From Pegoplata infirma (Eukaryota > Arthropoda > Insecta > Diptera > Anthomyiidae), in the NCBI GenBank assembly GCA_963921195.1, contig OY992537.1, positions 94,508,736 through 94,572,735 of the forward strand: a DNA stretch of 64,000 nt, given 5' to 3'. Both the position numbers and the translations under genes were made by a program. Under the pieces are notes generated by a model that searched no databases, had not been told where the DNA came from, and saw only the letters and a program-made list of their open reading frames with translations. Of the stretch, positions 1 to 9,644 are shown piece by piece. How positions within the stretch are numbered: position 1 is the stretch's first letter; each line of letters opens with the position of its first letter.

Positions 1-189
1 CGTTTACATGGACAGACAGACAGAATGACGGAAAGGCGGACAGACGGACGGACGGACGGACATCGCTAGATCGACTCAAAAAGTGATTCTGAGTCGATCG
101 GTATACTTAAAAGTATGTCTAGGGCCAATATTTCGGGTAGTTACAAACATCAGCACAAACTCATTATACCCCTGTACCACAGTGTGGTA
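1..189 (+). mobile_element. mini-me/DINE-1-like element, partial (subfamily 2)
   Basis: This is the terminal part of a non-autonomous Helentron-type element. It has a GACG/GGAC microsatellite (GTCY on the other strand), then the core with 'catcgctagatcgactc' and 'ccaatatttcgggtagtta', then the terminal hairpin 'accacagtgtgg'. Matching copies lie at 8401-9190, 50720-51500 and 56856-57697. The last bases of the element ('tgtagggtataaaa') reappear at 970-983, so the copy is split by the insertion at 190-969. The other end lies outside the window. Confidence 0.75.
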
Positions 190-969
190 GGGTTGCCAGA
201 CGGCCGGGAATGGCCTGGATTTTCCAGTTATTTTGGGTATGGTCCAGTTTCCAGTTAAAATATAATTTATCCAGTTAAAAAGAATTTCTTTAATTTTAAC
301 AATAATTTTTTAAATTTAATAGTATATTTTACATTTTTTTGGACAACTTTTTTAATAAAACATAAATTTTCTCACTACTTTTAAATGTGCTCTTTTTTGC
401 TGCATTTTCACTACTTTTTTATTACTTTTTCGAGTATCTCGCAGTCTAGTGTTGATTTCAGCATGAATGTTTTCCTTAAGATCTTCGATGATCTAAGGAT
501 TGTTTAGTGAAAATTGTGCTTTTCAAATAAACCCAAAAAATAAGTTCGGAACGGTCAAATCTGCAGATGAGGGCCATTTATTGTCGCCCTTTTTTGACAT
601 CGCACGTCCAGGGAATTTTAACTGGCCACCTAGATTTCCATATTTGACCACTTCAGACTTATTTTTGTGGGGTTATTTAAAAAGAAAAATCTACGCTAAC
701 AATCATTAGACCGATGACTCAACATCAACATTTCGAAATGATCGAATATTTAGTGGAAATGCTTATAAAGGGGCAAATTTTGCCGTGGCCAATAAATGCA
801 GCTATTTGATTGATGTTATATTCGAAAAGAAGTCCAAAATATCTTACTTTTGAAAATCGGTCGATTTATTTTAAGTTATTAAAAAAAAAAAAATCAGTTA
901 TTTTTTCAAAATCCAGCTGAATTTTTTCCATTGTCCAGTTATTTGACCTCTAGTATCTGGCAACCCTAG
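190..969 (+). mobile_element. mariner-like DNA transposon remnant
   Basis: The insertion is bounded by inverted ends 'tagggttgccagac' and 'atctggcaaccct', and it splits the terminal hairpin of the mini-me element. Inside it, 460-840 retains pieces of a mariner transposase C-terminus: a 'LFLWGYLKRKIYANN' segment and, in another frame near 805-835, a 'LIDVIF' tail. Copies of the motif 'ccagtta' are scattered near both ends. The exact target duplication is ambiguous; TA would be expected for the family. Confidence 0.6.
500..709 (+). pseudogene. mariner transposase fragment (C-terminal catalytic region)
   Basis: The 69-codon open stretch contains WPP, then a degenerate form of the SPDLTP-type motif, then FLWGYLKxKxYANN. 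In mariner transposases the third catalytic Asp sits in that motif; here it reads FPYLTT, so the Asp is lost. Frame breaks separate it from the last transposase residues around 800-835. It is a dead fossil. The initiator Met is arbitrary. Confidence 0.6.
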
Positions 970-984
970 GTGTAGGGTATAAAA

Positions 985-1115
985 AGTCTCAGATTCTGAG
1001 GCATTTTTCGTATAGAAAAGGTCTCAGATTCTGAGACATTTTTCGTATAGAAAAAGTCTCAGATTCTTAAACATTTTTCATGTAGAAAAAGTCTCAGATT
1101 CGGAGACAGTTTTTA
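985..1115. repeat. Short array of satellite B-type hairpin repeat
   Basis: About four units of 'gtctcagattctgagac' are separated by 'atttttcgtatagaaaaa'. The arms match satellite B (28.6-31.2 kb), but the linker 'cgtatag' matches satellite A (22-25 kb), so this small array is an intermediate type. It directly abuts the end of the mini-me element. Confidence 0.8.
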
Positions 1116-1613
1116 AGACGCGTTTAGACGGGGGAGAAAACCCCTAGATTTAAAGTAAAACACAACTCTGTGGTAATATACTTTTAACTTTAAAAATTGT
1201 TGTTTCAAATCTCAGGGCATTGCTTTAATGGCAATACCGGAAAAAAAGTTGTCTACTTTTGTCTCGATGGCAGCACCTGCTAGTGAGACTTTAGTAGCAC
1301 ACTAAATTTTAAAAACTCCGTAACTAACTTTTGCGTGCAAAATTTTCAAATTTTATTTTATATATAAAATATTGGATAGTTGCTACGAGTGTATGGAAAA
1401 TTACTTAGTTATCTGAGCAGTATTTCCTGAGTTATTTGAGTCCTTACTAAGTTTTAGTATTAGCTCAACAATATTCTTGAGATATTATTAAGACATGCGC
1501 CCCCTAGCAGGAAGTAGAAGAAATAAATTTGTCTTATCCATTTTCATTATATTATTATTTGTTTTCGCACAATTACTCAATAATTTTAAACATAAATTTA
1601 TTTTTCATTTCAG
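1116..1613 (+). other. Non-coding intron sequence upstream of GPCR exon
   Basis: AT-rich sequence with no recognisable repeat or exon. It ends in a pyrimidine-rich acceptor 'tttttcatttcag' at 1601-1613. The open frame that runs in from 1495 upstream of this acceptor is intronic. Confidence 0.6.
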
Positions 1614-2145
1614 CATTCTAATCTATCCCCAAGCTGGTCCGGATATTAAATATGCCCTTGGTTTTGTACGTACCCAATTATCCACCACAACTACCATTGC
1701 TCTAGTCTTTGGTCCGAAAATATCACGCATCTTTAAAGGACAGGGTGATAAATGGGATCAAAAGGCTAAAGTAAGAAGTATAACAGCATCATTTTCTTTA
1801 AATGGTGTGGGCTTAGTGCCCGATGAATCACCTGATTTATATCAGGAAAATGAAGAACTTAAAGTAAGTAAGATGAATACGAAAAATAAAGGTGACTTGT
1901 TTAATGGGAAAACTAAATTTTCATTTCTAGGAGCAAATACAAAAACTAGCTCATCAAATTGAATTTATGAAGACTGTACATATGCAAATTAATAATAGAC
2001 ATTTGAAACCAAAGCCAGGTGGATATTTTACCATTACATCAACATCATTCCAGGCACCATTTAGTAAAAATAATATGTCTTCTACCCAAACACAAACTTC
2101 CAAAGGAGGAAATGATGATTCACATACAGGTTCAATTAATAAAGG
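1614..2145 (+). CDS. GPR158/GPR179-like class C GPCR, two internal exons
   Basis: These are the 3'-proximal exons of an orphan class C GPCR resembling the vertebrate GPR158/GPR179 family and the fly smog/CG31760-type receptors (family call from recall of conserved residues). Exon 1614-1863 has a cag acceptor at 1611-1613 and a GTAAGT donor at 1864. It encodes the end of the 7TM domain: [18 protein letters not shown], then a hydrophobic segment with ALVFGPK, then FKGQGDKWD and [13 protein letters not shown] before an acidic coiled coil. Exon 1931-2145 has a tag acceptor and a GGTAAG donor; it continues the coiled coil with a conserved [14 protein letters not shown] block and a Ser/Thr/Asn-rich tail. 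The intron between them is 67 nt, phase 0; the downstream intron is phase 2. Upstream exons (ectodomain, TM1-6) lie outside the window. The intron to the last exon is about 7.5 kb and filled with repeats. Confidence 0.85.
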
Positions 2146-2286
2146 GTAAGTAAGAGGAAACATGAAACGATTGAGTGAAAAAGAGTCTCAGTTAAAAACA
2201 AAATTTCGAGTAAAAAAAAATTATTCCATGCCGTTCCATATTTCCATTCCATTTCATTCCCTGTTCCATTTCATCTTGTTCCATGT

Positions 2287-2840
2287 AGGTTTTATCCTTT
2301 TACTTTTAACACGCTTTAAAGAAATAAAAAATTACAGAGACTTTATCTCAAACGATATAAAAAGTACCATTTCACTCTACCATTTACCCCCATTTTCCAA
2401 AAAAAAAAAAAATTATTTTCTAAATTTGTCCTTCTCATGGATGAAAGGATTCCTCATTTATAATTTTGAGATTCTGATGTGTTTAGTTAAATAGGATCAA
2501 TTTTCCATTTGTACCACTGTTTTAGCCCCCTTAGACCCTAAATTTTCAAAAACCTTTTTTGTTTAAACATTATTTCAGGACATCGAAAAAGTATCAATGT
2601 AAACATTTTTACCATTTAAGAATCGAAATTTTCTAAAATATACTTTTCTCAGAATGTTTTTTTATTCAATGGATGATTCCAAATTTCAAGTTTCTAAAGC
2701 CATTATTTCAGGAGATAGAAAAAGTACCAAGGAGATAGAAAAAGTACCAAAGTTGAAATTTTTACACTTTTTATCCCATTATAATTGGAATTCTTAAAAG
2801 GTACCATTTTTAGAATTTTTTTTTTGTGCTCAATGGTCCT
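2287..2840 (+). repeat. ~612-bp tandem repeat, unit interrupted by copia
   Basis: This is the first unit of a tandem array with recurring 'gtaccaaag' and 'gagatagaaaaagtacc' motifs. The landmark 'cgctttaaagaaat' occurs near 2312, 7264 and 7878, and 'caagtttc' at 7191 and 7803, giving a period of about 612 bp once copia is removed. Copia entered this unit at 'gtcct'. Confidence 0.8.
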
Positions 2841-3038
2841 TGTTGCAGTCCTATGTGTTGCAAACAACTTGTTCTTAAAATACTTTAATTTGAATTTTTA
2901 TTTTAATCACTTTATATTTGAAAAATATTATTTGTTGTCAAATTGTTTTGAAATATTTTTTCATTCTCAAATAAATTGTTAAATTGTTCAAACGAACAAA
3001 ATCGTGAGTGAGATTCTTTTCGGGATAATATCGTAACA
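2841..3038 (+). repeat. Copia 5' LTR
   Basis: 198 bp, beginning TGTTGCAGTCC and ending TAACA. It carries an extra 'ggataatatcg' (3024-3034) just before its end that the 3' LTR lacks; the rest is identical by eye. The LTR contains its own polyadenylation-like 'aataaa' near 2970. Confidence 0.92.
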
Positions 3039-3052
3039 GGTTATGGGCCCAG
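3039..3052 (+). promoter_or_regulatory. Copia primer binding site
   Basis: 'GGTTATGGGCCCAG' immediately follows the 5' LTR. This is the copia-type site complementary to an internal part of initiator tRNA-Met (established for Drosophila copia); priming by a half-tRNA is inferred from that family. Confidence 0.85.
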
Positions 3053-3065
3053 TTACCATACCACA

Positions 3066-3539
3066 ATGGATATTTTAAAGGCATCATTTACAAAATTAAA
3101 TGGAGAAAATTACAGCTTGTGGAAATACAAATTGGAGCTTGTTTTAAAGCGTGAAAAGCTGTGGAGCTGTGTGACTGAAGATGTACCGAATCAGCCAAAT
3201 GATGATTGGAAAAAGAAAAACGATGAAGCTACTGCAATCATTGGTCTGTCGGTTGAAGATACTCAATTGTTTCTTATTAAAAAGACAAATTCAGCACACG
3301 AAGCATGGAATGTTTTGAAAAGCCACCACGAAAAGAATACTCTGGGTTCCAGTGTTCAGCTAATGCGTAAGATTTGTGGATTACGTTTTGCTATGGAGCG
3401 TGATATAGCTGAACATATAATGGATATGAAAGTGCTATTTGAAAAGTTGGAGGAATTTTCGGAGCGTTGGTTGGTTGCAATGCTATTGAGCAGTTTGCCG
3501 TCTTCTTTTGATACGCTGGTTACAGCTTTGGAAGATTGA
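3066..3539 (+). pseudogene. Copia Gag N-terminal part, frame-broken
   Basis: 157 codons encoding the copia Gag/UBN2-type domain: MDILKASFTKLNGENYSLWK near the start, then the LSSLPSSFDTLVTALE block at the end. In Drosophila copia, gag-pol is one frame. Here the frame ends at a TGA (3537-3539), and the same homology continues in a different frame from about 3545 (ref. 3508-6978). This looks like a small indel near 3530-3545, not a programmed shift, because no slippery site or hairpin is evident and the family does not use one. Without the shift only a truncated Gag lacking the zinc knuckle would be made. Confidence 0.8.
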
Positions 3540-6500
3540 GGATTTGACTTTAAAGGTAGTCGAAAGTAATTTGATTGAAGAATACCAACGTCAAACAAAG
3601 GACTTGGGATCGAATTCCGTATTAAAATCAACAGCTCAAAATTGGAATAAACAAAAGGTTTGTCATCATTGTAAATTGAAGGGCCACATCATGAAAAATT
3701 GTTGGAAGTTGAAAAAGAATAAACCGAATAATAAACAACAGATGATGGTGAGTGAATCCGATGAAAATAATATGTGTTTTGTGCTTGCGAATGATAGTAG
3801 CAGCTGGATATTGGATTCTGGAGCGACATGCCACATTAGTACAAGAATCTCTGATTTTGTTTTTATTAATAAATCCGTTCAAGAATGTGTTACCGTAGCT
3901 AATGGTGAAACAATAACATCAAGTGGTAAAGGTATGTGTAGAATAAACTTGGTAAACAGCGATGGTCAAAGCCGAACTATTGATGTGAAGGATGTGCTTT
4001 TTATCCCATCGTTTCATGGTAATCTCCTATCAGTAAACAAGATTTTAAGAAATGGGTTCCGAGTAGTTTTCGAGGAATCTTCATGCAGTATTCAAGATAA
4101 ATATGGTAAGGAGTACGGAATTGCAGATATCAAGAATGGTTTGTTTATTTTACGTGAAGTAAGTAGTCAGAAAGCTATGGTTGCTGAATGTACCATGCAG
4201 AACTGTCAACATTACTGGCATAGGATATTTGGTCATAGAAGTATTGATGCTGTTCGACAAATGCGAGGAAAAACGGTAAGCGATTTTAATATTATTGATT
4301 GTGAAGTTAGAAAGCAGTGTGAAGTTTGCATTAAAAGCAAAATGGTAAAGAGTCCATTTAAGTCTTCAAATTCGTTATCCAAAAACGTTATGGATTTGGT
4401 TCACACTGACGTCTGCGGTCCAATGCAGACACCTACCGTTAGTGGTTTTCGTTATATTATCACTTTTATAGATGACCATAGTCGATACACAGTAGTTTAT
4501 TTACTTCGTAATAAGGCTGAAGTTTTTGATAAGACCAAATTATACTTGGAGCTAGTGAAAAATAAATTTATGCGTTATCCCAAGATATTGAGATCCGATA
4601 ACGGAGGGGAGTATACGTCTCACAAAATAAAAGAACATTTAGAGAAATTAGGTGTAATTCAACAATTTACTGTTCCTTATAACCCTCAACAAAACGGCAT
4701 AGCCGAAAGAAAGAATAGGTCTTTAATGGAAATGGTCAGGTGTTTATTAACCGATGCTAAGTTACCAAATTATCTCTGGGGTGATGCTGTTATGACAGCA
4801 AACTATTTACAAAATCGGTTAGTTTCAAATTCTGTTTCAACAACTCCATATGAATTATGGGAGGAGAAGAAACCTGATGTATATAGTTTAAAATTGTTTG
4901 GCTCAAAGGCTTTTGCGTTAATTCCTAGAGAAAAATTAAGAAAATTAGATAGCAGAAGTAGAGAATATATATTTGTCGGTTATGATTACAACTCCAAAGG
5001 TTATCGATTGCTTGATTTAAATACAAGGAAAATTATTATTAGCAGAGATGTTAAATTTATAGAATACGGAAAGGAAATTTTATTCGAAAAGAAAATTAAA
5101 GAAAGTTCTGAAGTACTAGTAGAAGGTATATGCTCTGGCAATGCAGAGGAGTTTGTTGAAGAGAATGAAGGTGCAGTAGGTGGGCAAGAGTTTCAGGAAG
5201 ATAATATTACAGAGGAAATTGAAGTTTCAGATGATAACTCGTTTCGTAGCCTTGATGGTTTGAATAGTCCAATACAAATAGGTGAAAGTTCCACTTCTGA
5301 AAGTTCCGTTATTGAAATACAAAACTCTGACCCTATAAATGAAACAGAAACTGCCGTTAGAAGATCTACTAGAAGTACAAAAGGAAAGCCACCAGATATT
5401 CTTACTTTACAAGCTAGTACAACTTTTGAAATTGTAGAACCAAGAACGTATAATGAGGCAATTAGGTCTTCTCAAAGTAAAGAATGGGTAAATGCAATGA
5501 ATGAAGAAATAAGTATGTTAAAGAAAACCGGTACTTGGGACTTAGTTATTGCACCCCCTAATGTGAATATTGTAAGTTGTAAATGGACTTATAAAATTAA
5601 ACGGGATATTAATTGTAATATACGACAATATAAAGCTCGTCTAGTCGCTAGAGGCTTCAGTCAGAAATATGGTACTGACTATGATGAAGTCTTTGCACCC
5701 GTTGTACGACAAAGTACCTTAAGAACTCTATTATCAGTTGCTGGAGTCAAAAATATGATTGTTGAACATGTAGATGTTAAATCTGCATTCTTAAATGGTA
5801 TTTTAGAAAACGATATTTACATGAGCCAACCCCCTGGGTTTGAGGAAAGGAGTTCACAACACGTTTGTAAACTGAACAAAAGTTTATACGGTCTGAAACA
5901 GGCAGCAAATGTCTGGAATAAAACTATTCATAATATTTTAGTAAATGGCGGTTTTAAACAAAGTTTGGCAGACCCTTGCCTTTATTCAAAATATCTCGTC
6001 GAGGAAGGGAATTTATACATATTAATTTACGTCGATGATATTTTGATTGCTGCCAAAAATAGGAAATATATAAAGGAAATTGAAAAATTATTGAAAGAAA
6101 ATTTTGATATTAATAGTCTTGGAGAAATTCATCACTACCTTGGCTTAGAAGTTATAAAGGATAAACATTATAATTTCTGTATTCGTCAAAAGAATTACAT
6201 TGTTAATTTAATAAAACAATTTGGTCTAGAAAATGCCAAAATATCAAAATTTCCCCTTGACCCTGGTTATGGAAAATCATCATCAGAAAATTTAGATTCC
6301 AACAGTAGTTATCAGCAGTTAATTGGATCTTTATTATACATAAGCGTTAATTCTCGACCGGATATAGCTTCTAGTGTTTCCATCCTAGCGCGAAAAGTCA
6401 GTTGTCCTAATAAAGATGATTGGAATGAACTTAAACGAGTCGTACGATATTTAAAAGGCACTGCTGATCTATATCTTAAATTAAGCGATAATAAAGCGGG

Positions 6501-6978
6501 AAATAATTGTTTAATAGGCTATGCTGATGCTAATTGGGCGGAAGATAATTCAGATCGAAAATCTAATTCTGGATTTATTTTTCAGATTAATAATGGTAGT
6601 ATTAGCTGGAGCTGTAAGAAACAATCTTGTGTAGCTTTATCATCCACAGAATCTGAGTTTATATCACTTTCTGAAACTTGCAAAGAAGCTGTATGGTTGC
6701 GCTCCCTCTTAAGTGACATGGATATCAAACAAACAGAACCCACAGTAATATTTGAAGATAACCAAAGTTGCTTACGTATGGTTGAAGAAGGTCGTTTCAG
6801 CTGTAGAACAAAACATATTGACACAAAGCAGTATTTTATAAAACAACATGTCGATGATGGTCACATTCAATGTGTTTATTGTCCAAGTGAAGATATGTTG
6901 GCCGATATGCTTACTAAGCCCCTAAATTCAACAAAGATACAACGTCACCGAACCAAAGCAGGCTTACAAGTCGTTTGA
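3508..6978 (+). CDS. Copia Gag C-terminus-Pol polyprotein
   Basis: A 1156-residue frame; the real homology starts near residue 10, and the ATG at 3508 is only the first in-frame Met. The zinc knuckle has C52, C55, H60, C65. The aspartic protease active site is DSGAT at 103-107. Integrase has an N-terminal HHCC region near 235-275 and D301, D364, E400 with exactly 35 residues between the last two. Reverse transcriptase has YVDD at 841-844, with VDVKSAFLNG and LYGLKQA upstream. RNase H has GYADANW (Asp 1007), then SSTESEF and a TKHID block. No internal stop. The polyprotein would be processed by its own protease and act in cytoplasmic particles. The gag frame break upstream means it is unlikely to be translated normally. 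Confidence 0.92.
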   Translation: MIRWLQLWKIEDLTLKVVESNLIEEYQRQTKDLGSNSVLKSTAQNWNKQKVCHHCKLKGHIMKNCWKLKKNKPNNKQQMMVSESDENNMCFVLANDSSSWILDSGATCHISTRISDFVFINKSVQECVTVANGETITSSGKGMCRINLVNSDGQSRTIDVKDVLFIPSFHGNLLSVNKILRNGFRVVFEESSCSIQDKYGKEYGIADIKNGLFILREVSSQKAMVAECTMQNCQHYWHRIFGHRSIDAVRQMRGKTVSDFNIIDCEVRKQCEVCIKSKMVKSPFKSSNSLSKNVMDLVHTDVCGPMQTPTVSGFRYIITFIDDHSRYTVVYLLRNKAEVFDKTKLYLELVKNKFMRYPKILRSDNGGEYTSHKIKEHLEKLGVIQQFTVPYNPQQNGIAERKNRSLMEMVRCLLTDAKLPNYLWGDAVMTANYLQNRLVSNSVSTTPYELWEEKKPDVYSLKLFGSKAFALIPREKLRKLDSRSREYIFVGYDYNSKGYRLLDLNTRKIIISRDVKFIEYGKEILFEKKIKESSEVLVEGICSGNAEEFVEENEGAVGGQEFQEDNITEEIEVSDDNSFRSLDGLNSPIQIGESSTSESSVIEIQNSDPINETETAVRRSTRSTKGKPPDILTLQASTTFEIVEPRTYNEAIRSSQSKEWVNAMNEEISMLKKTGTWDLVIAPPNVNIVSCKWTYKIKRDINCNIRQYKARLVARGFSQKYGTDYDEVFAPVVRQSTLRTLLSVAGVKNMIVEHVDVKSAFLNGILENDIYMSQPPGFEERSSQHVCKLNKSLYGLKQAANVWNKTIHNILVNGGFKQSLADPCLYSKYLVEEGNLYILIYVDDILIAAKNRKYIKEIEKLLKENFDINSLGEIHHYLGLEVIKDKHYNFCIRQKNYIVNLIKQFGLENAKISKFPLDPGYGKSSSENLDSNSSYQQLIGSLLYISVNSRPDIASSVSILARKVSCPNKDDWNELKRVVRYLKGTADLYLKLSDNKAGNNCLIGYADANWAEDNSDRKSNSGFIFQINNGSISWSCKKQSCVALSSTESEFISLSETCKEAVWLRSLLSDMDIKQTEPTVIFEDNQSCLRMVEEGRFSCRTKHIDTKQYFIKQHVDDGHIQCVYCPSEDMLADMLTKPLNSTKIQRHRTKAGLQVV

Positions 6979-6985
6979 GGAAGGG
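6977..6985 (+). promoter_or_regulatory. Copia polypurine tract
   Basis: 'gaggaaggg' abuts the 3' LTR, the expected plus-strand primer for reverse transcription. It overlaps the end of the pol stop codon. Confidence 0.8.
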
Positions 6986-7172
6986 TGTTGCAGTCCTATG
7001 TGTTGCAAACAACTTGTTCTTAAAATACTTTAATTTGAATTTTTATTTTAATCACTTTATATTTGAAAAATATTATTTGTTGTCAAATTGTTTTGAAATA
7101 TTTTTTCATTCTCAAATAAATTGTTAAATTGTTCAAACGAACAAAATCGTGAGTGAGATTCTTTTCGTAACA
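6986..7172 (+). repeat. Copia 3' LTR
   Basis: 187 bp from TGTTGCAGTCC to TAACA, followed by the target duplication GTCCT. Identical to the 5' LTR apart from the 11-bp gap near its 3' end. Confidence 0.92.
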
Positions 7173-8400
7173 GTCCTTTATTTTAAATTTCAAGTTTCTT
7201 TTCAAGAGAAAAAAATTACCAAAGTCCACTATTTTACCCCTTTCTGTCCCTTACTTGTAACACGCTTTAAAGAAATAAAAAATTGCAGAATCTCTATCTT
7301 AAAGTACCATTTCATTATACTTTAACACCTTTTTAACCCCATTTTCCCCAAAAAAAATCTAAATATGTCCTTCTCATGGGTTCTACATTTATAATTTTGA
7401 GATCATGGAGTCTTTAGTTAAAAAGTTAAAAAAGTACCAATTTTTTTATTTGTAACCCCTTTTTGGCCTTCTAGACCCTAAATTTTCAGAAACCTTTTTT
7501 GTTTAAACATTATTTCAAGACATCAAAAAAGTACCAAAGTACACATTTTTAACGTCTGAGAATCGAAATTTTCTAAAAAGTACTTTTCTCAGAAAGTTTT
7601 TTATTCAATAGATGATCCTACATTCCAAATTTTAAGTATCTAAAGCCATTATTTCAGGAGATAGAAAAAGTACCAAAGGAGATAGAAAAAGTACGAAAGT
7701 TTAAATTTTTACCCTTTTTACCCCATTATAATTGGAATTCTTAAAAGGTACCATTTTCAGAATGTTTTTTTTTTGTGCTGAAGAGTTCTTTATTTAAAAT
7801 TTCAAGTTTCTTTTCAAGAGAAAAAAAAAGTACCAAAGTCTACTATTTTACCCCTTTATGTTCCTTTCTTGTTACATGCTTTAAAGAAATGAAAAATTAC
7901 AGGGCCTCTATCTCAATAGATATAAAAAGTACCATTTCACTCTACTTTAACATTTTTTTACCCCCATTTTCCCAAAAAAAAAACTAAATTTGTCCTTCTC
8001 GGGGATGAGAAGATTCTACATTTATAATTTTGAGATCATGGGGTCTTTAGTTAAAAAGTTAAAAAAAGTACCAATTATTTTTGTAACCCCTTTTTGGCCT
8101 CCTAGACCCTAAATTTTCAAAAACCTTTTTTGTTTAAACACTATTTGAGGACATCGAAAAAGTACCAAAGTACACATTTTGTGGTCTGAGAATCGAAATC
8201 TTCTAAAAAGTACTTTTCTCAGAATATTTTTTGTTCAATGGATGATCCCACATTCCAAATTTTAAGTTTCTAAAGCCATTATTTAAGGTGATAGAAAAAG
8301 TACCAAAGGCGATAGAAAAAGTACCAAAGTTGAAATTTTTACACTTTTTACAACATTATAATTGGAATTCTTAAATGGTACCGTTTTCAGAATGTTTTTT
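7173..8400 (+). repeat. ~612-bp tandem repeat array, two further units
   Basis: Two near-complete units run from 7191 and 7803 in the same order: gtaccaaag blocks, cgctttaaagaaat, 'ctagaccctaaattttca', 'gtttaaacattattt', 'gagatagaaaaagtacc', 'ttataattggaattctta'. No coding potential. The end of the third unit is interrupted at 8400 by a mini-me element and resumes at 9191. Confidence 0.85.
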
Positions 8401-9190
8401 ATACCCTACACCACTCTGTGGTACAGGTTTGTAACTACCCGAAATATAGGTCCTAGACCTACCTTCAAGTATACCGATCGACTCAGAATTACTTTTTGAG
8501 TCGACTTAGCGATGTCCGTCCGTCCGTCCGTCCGTCTGTCCGTCCGTCTGTCCATCTATCGGTTTAAGCACGATACAGGTCGCAATTTTTAATCAATTGA
8601 CTTGAAATTTGAAACGTAAGCATCTTTTGACCCAAGGACGAAATTGGAGAAAATCAGTCAATCTTAAGACATAGCCCCCATACAAACGCCCCCTTTGGAT
8701 TCGGCTTAAATGACTCTAATAACCGTATTATAATAGATATCGCTTTGAAATTTATCAGGTAATCACCATTCCAAATTTCAAAGGGATCGGGTCAGCCCTT
8801 CTGGTAGCCCCTATACAAACAACCCTCCCGATATTCGCAGAATTCCCTCAAAATTCATAAAATTGGAAATAGTTGATAAAAATTGTATTTTTAGGTGTTA
8901 AACGTGTACTTTAGTAACCTAATCAAATCGGAATATAATTGGACCATTTTTGGACTTATTGTTAGTCCCCCATAAAAAAATTTCGACCGATATTCAGTTA
9001 AATCGGTCTATTGACAAAAATATAAACCAATTCCACTAAAATTTGATCTGTGTGTATTTTCTACACTAAATAAAGATCTTACAAAAGACAGATCCAATCG
9101 GTCCATGTTTGGAATTGGGACCCATTTTCCGGAAAACGCTGGTGTAGGGTATCATATGGTGGGTCTTAACCGACTATAACTTTCTTACTT
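8401..9190 (-). mobile_element. mini-me/DINE-1-like element (subfamily 2), complete
   Basis: One end is 'ataccctacaccactctgtggt', a short hairpin, followed by the core and the GTCCGTCC microsatellite at 8515-8555. The other end is 'ggtcttaaccgactata...cttactt'. It sits inside the T-run of the 612-bp repeat, which resumes on the other side. It has no coding capacity. Assignment to mini-me/Helentron-type elements rests on the conserved core plus GTCY tract known from Diptera. Confidence 0.8.
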
Positions 9191-9424
9191 GTTTTTTGTG
9201 CTGAAGGGTCCTTTATTTTGAATTTCAAGTTTCTTTTCATGATAAATAAAGTACCAAAGTCCACTATTTTACCCCTTTCTGCCGCTTAAAATCGGAATTT
9301 TCAAAAAGAATTTTTTTCAAATAGTTTTCCGATGGACATGCTACATTCCAATTATCAAGTTTTTTGGACCATTATTTAAGGAAATATAAGAAATACCAAA
9401 AGTACATCTTCAGACTCGTAATTT
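9191..9424 (+). repeat. Last partial unit of the ~612-bp tandem array
   Basis: Starting with 'gttttttgtgctgaagggtcc', this continues the unit broken at 8400 and then decays. It also preserves the undisturbed copia target: 'ggtcctttatttt' is continuous here, whereas copia splits the equivalent site at 2840/7173. Confidence 0.75.
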
Positions 9425-9644
9425 TCAAAACCACGGCCTTAGTACATCTATTTTTTTAGAAATAAACTTAACTTTCAAAATTTAACGAACTACATCTAAT
9501 TGTGTGTGATATTTAGATTTCGCAATTGTTAAAATTTTGGATAGATTGAAATCTAATTAAATCTGCTTAGATATATACCTTTAATCAAACAACGCAATTG
9601 GCAAATTTTCTCATAAAATTCACCAATTTCTATTCTATTTTCAG

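Larger units (their letters stand above)
2841..7172 (+). mobile_element. copia: Copia-type (Ty1/copia) LTR retrotransposon, full length
   Basis: A 4.33-kb element with two LTRs (2841-3038, 6986-7172) that are identical except for one 11-bp gap. The target duplication is 5 bp, GTCCT, at 2836-2840 and 7173-7177. The primer binding site and polypurine tract are in the expected places. Domain order is gag, zinc knuckle, protease, integrase, reverse transcriptase, RNase H; integrase before RT defines copia. Near-identical LTRs indicate a recent insertion. A frame break in gag near 3530-3550 probably makes this copy non-autonomous. It lies in a GPCR intron in sense orientation. Confidence 0.95.
2146..9644 (+). 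other. Large GPCR intron filled with repeats
   Basis: The intron is bounded by donor 'ggtaagtaag' at 2145 and acceptor 'ttctattctattttcag' ending at 9644; both splice signals are strong. It contains a ~612-bp tandem repeat array, a copia element (2841-7172) in the same orientation as the gene, and a mini-me element (8401-9190). The last ~200 bases (9425-9626) are plain AT-rich intron. The phase (2) matches the reading frame of the downstream tail exon. Confidence 0.75.

Noticed and set aside
1495..1613. N-terminal extension with Met at 1495 before the GPCR exon
   Set aside because: The sequence before 1614 ends in a strong acceptor and conserved family residues start right after it; the upstream open frame is intron.
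3520..3550. Programmed ribosomal frameshift between copia gag and pol
   Set aside because: No slippery heptamer or stable downstream structure is evident and copia normally has a single gag-pol frame; a mutation is simpler.
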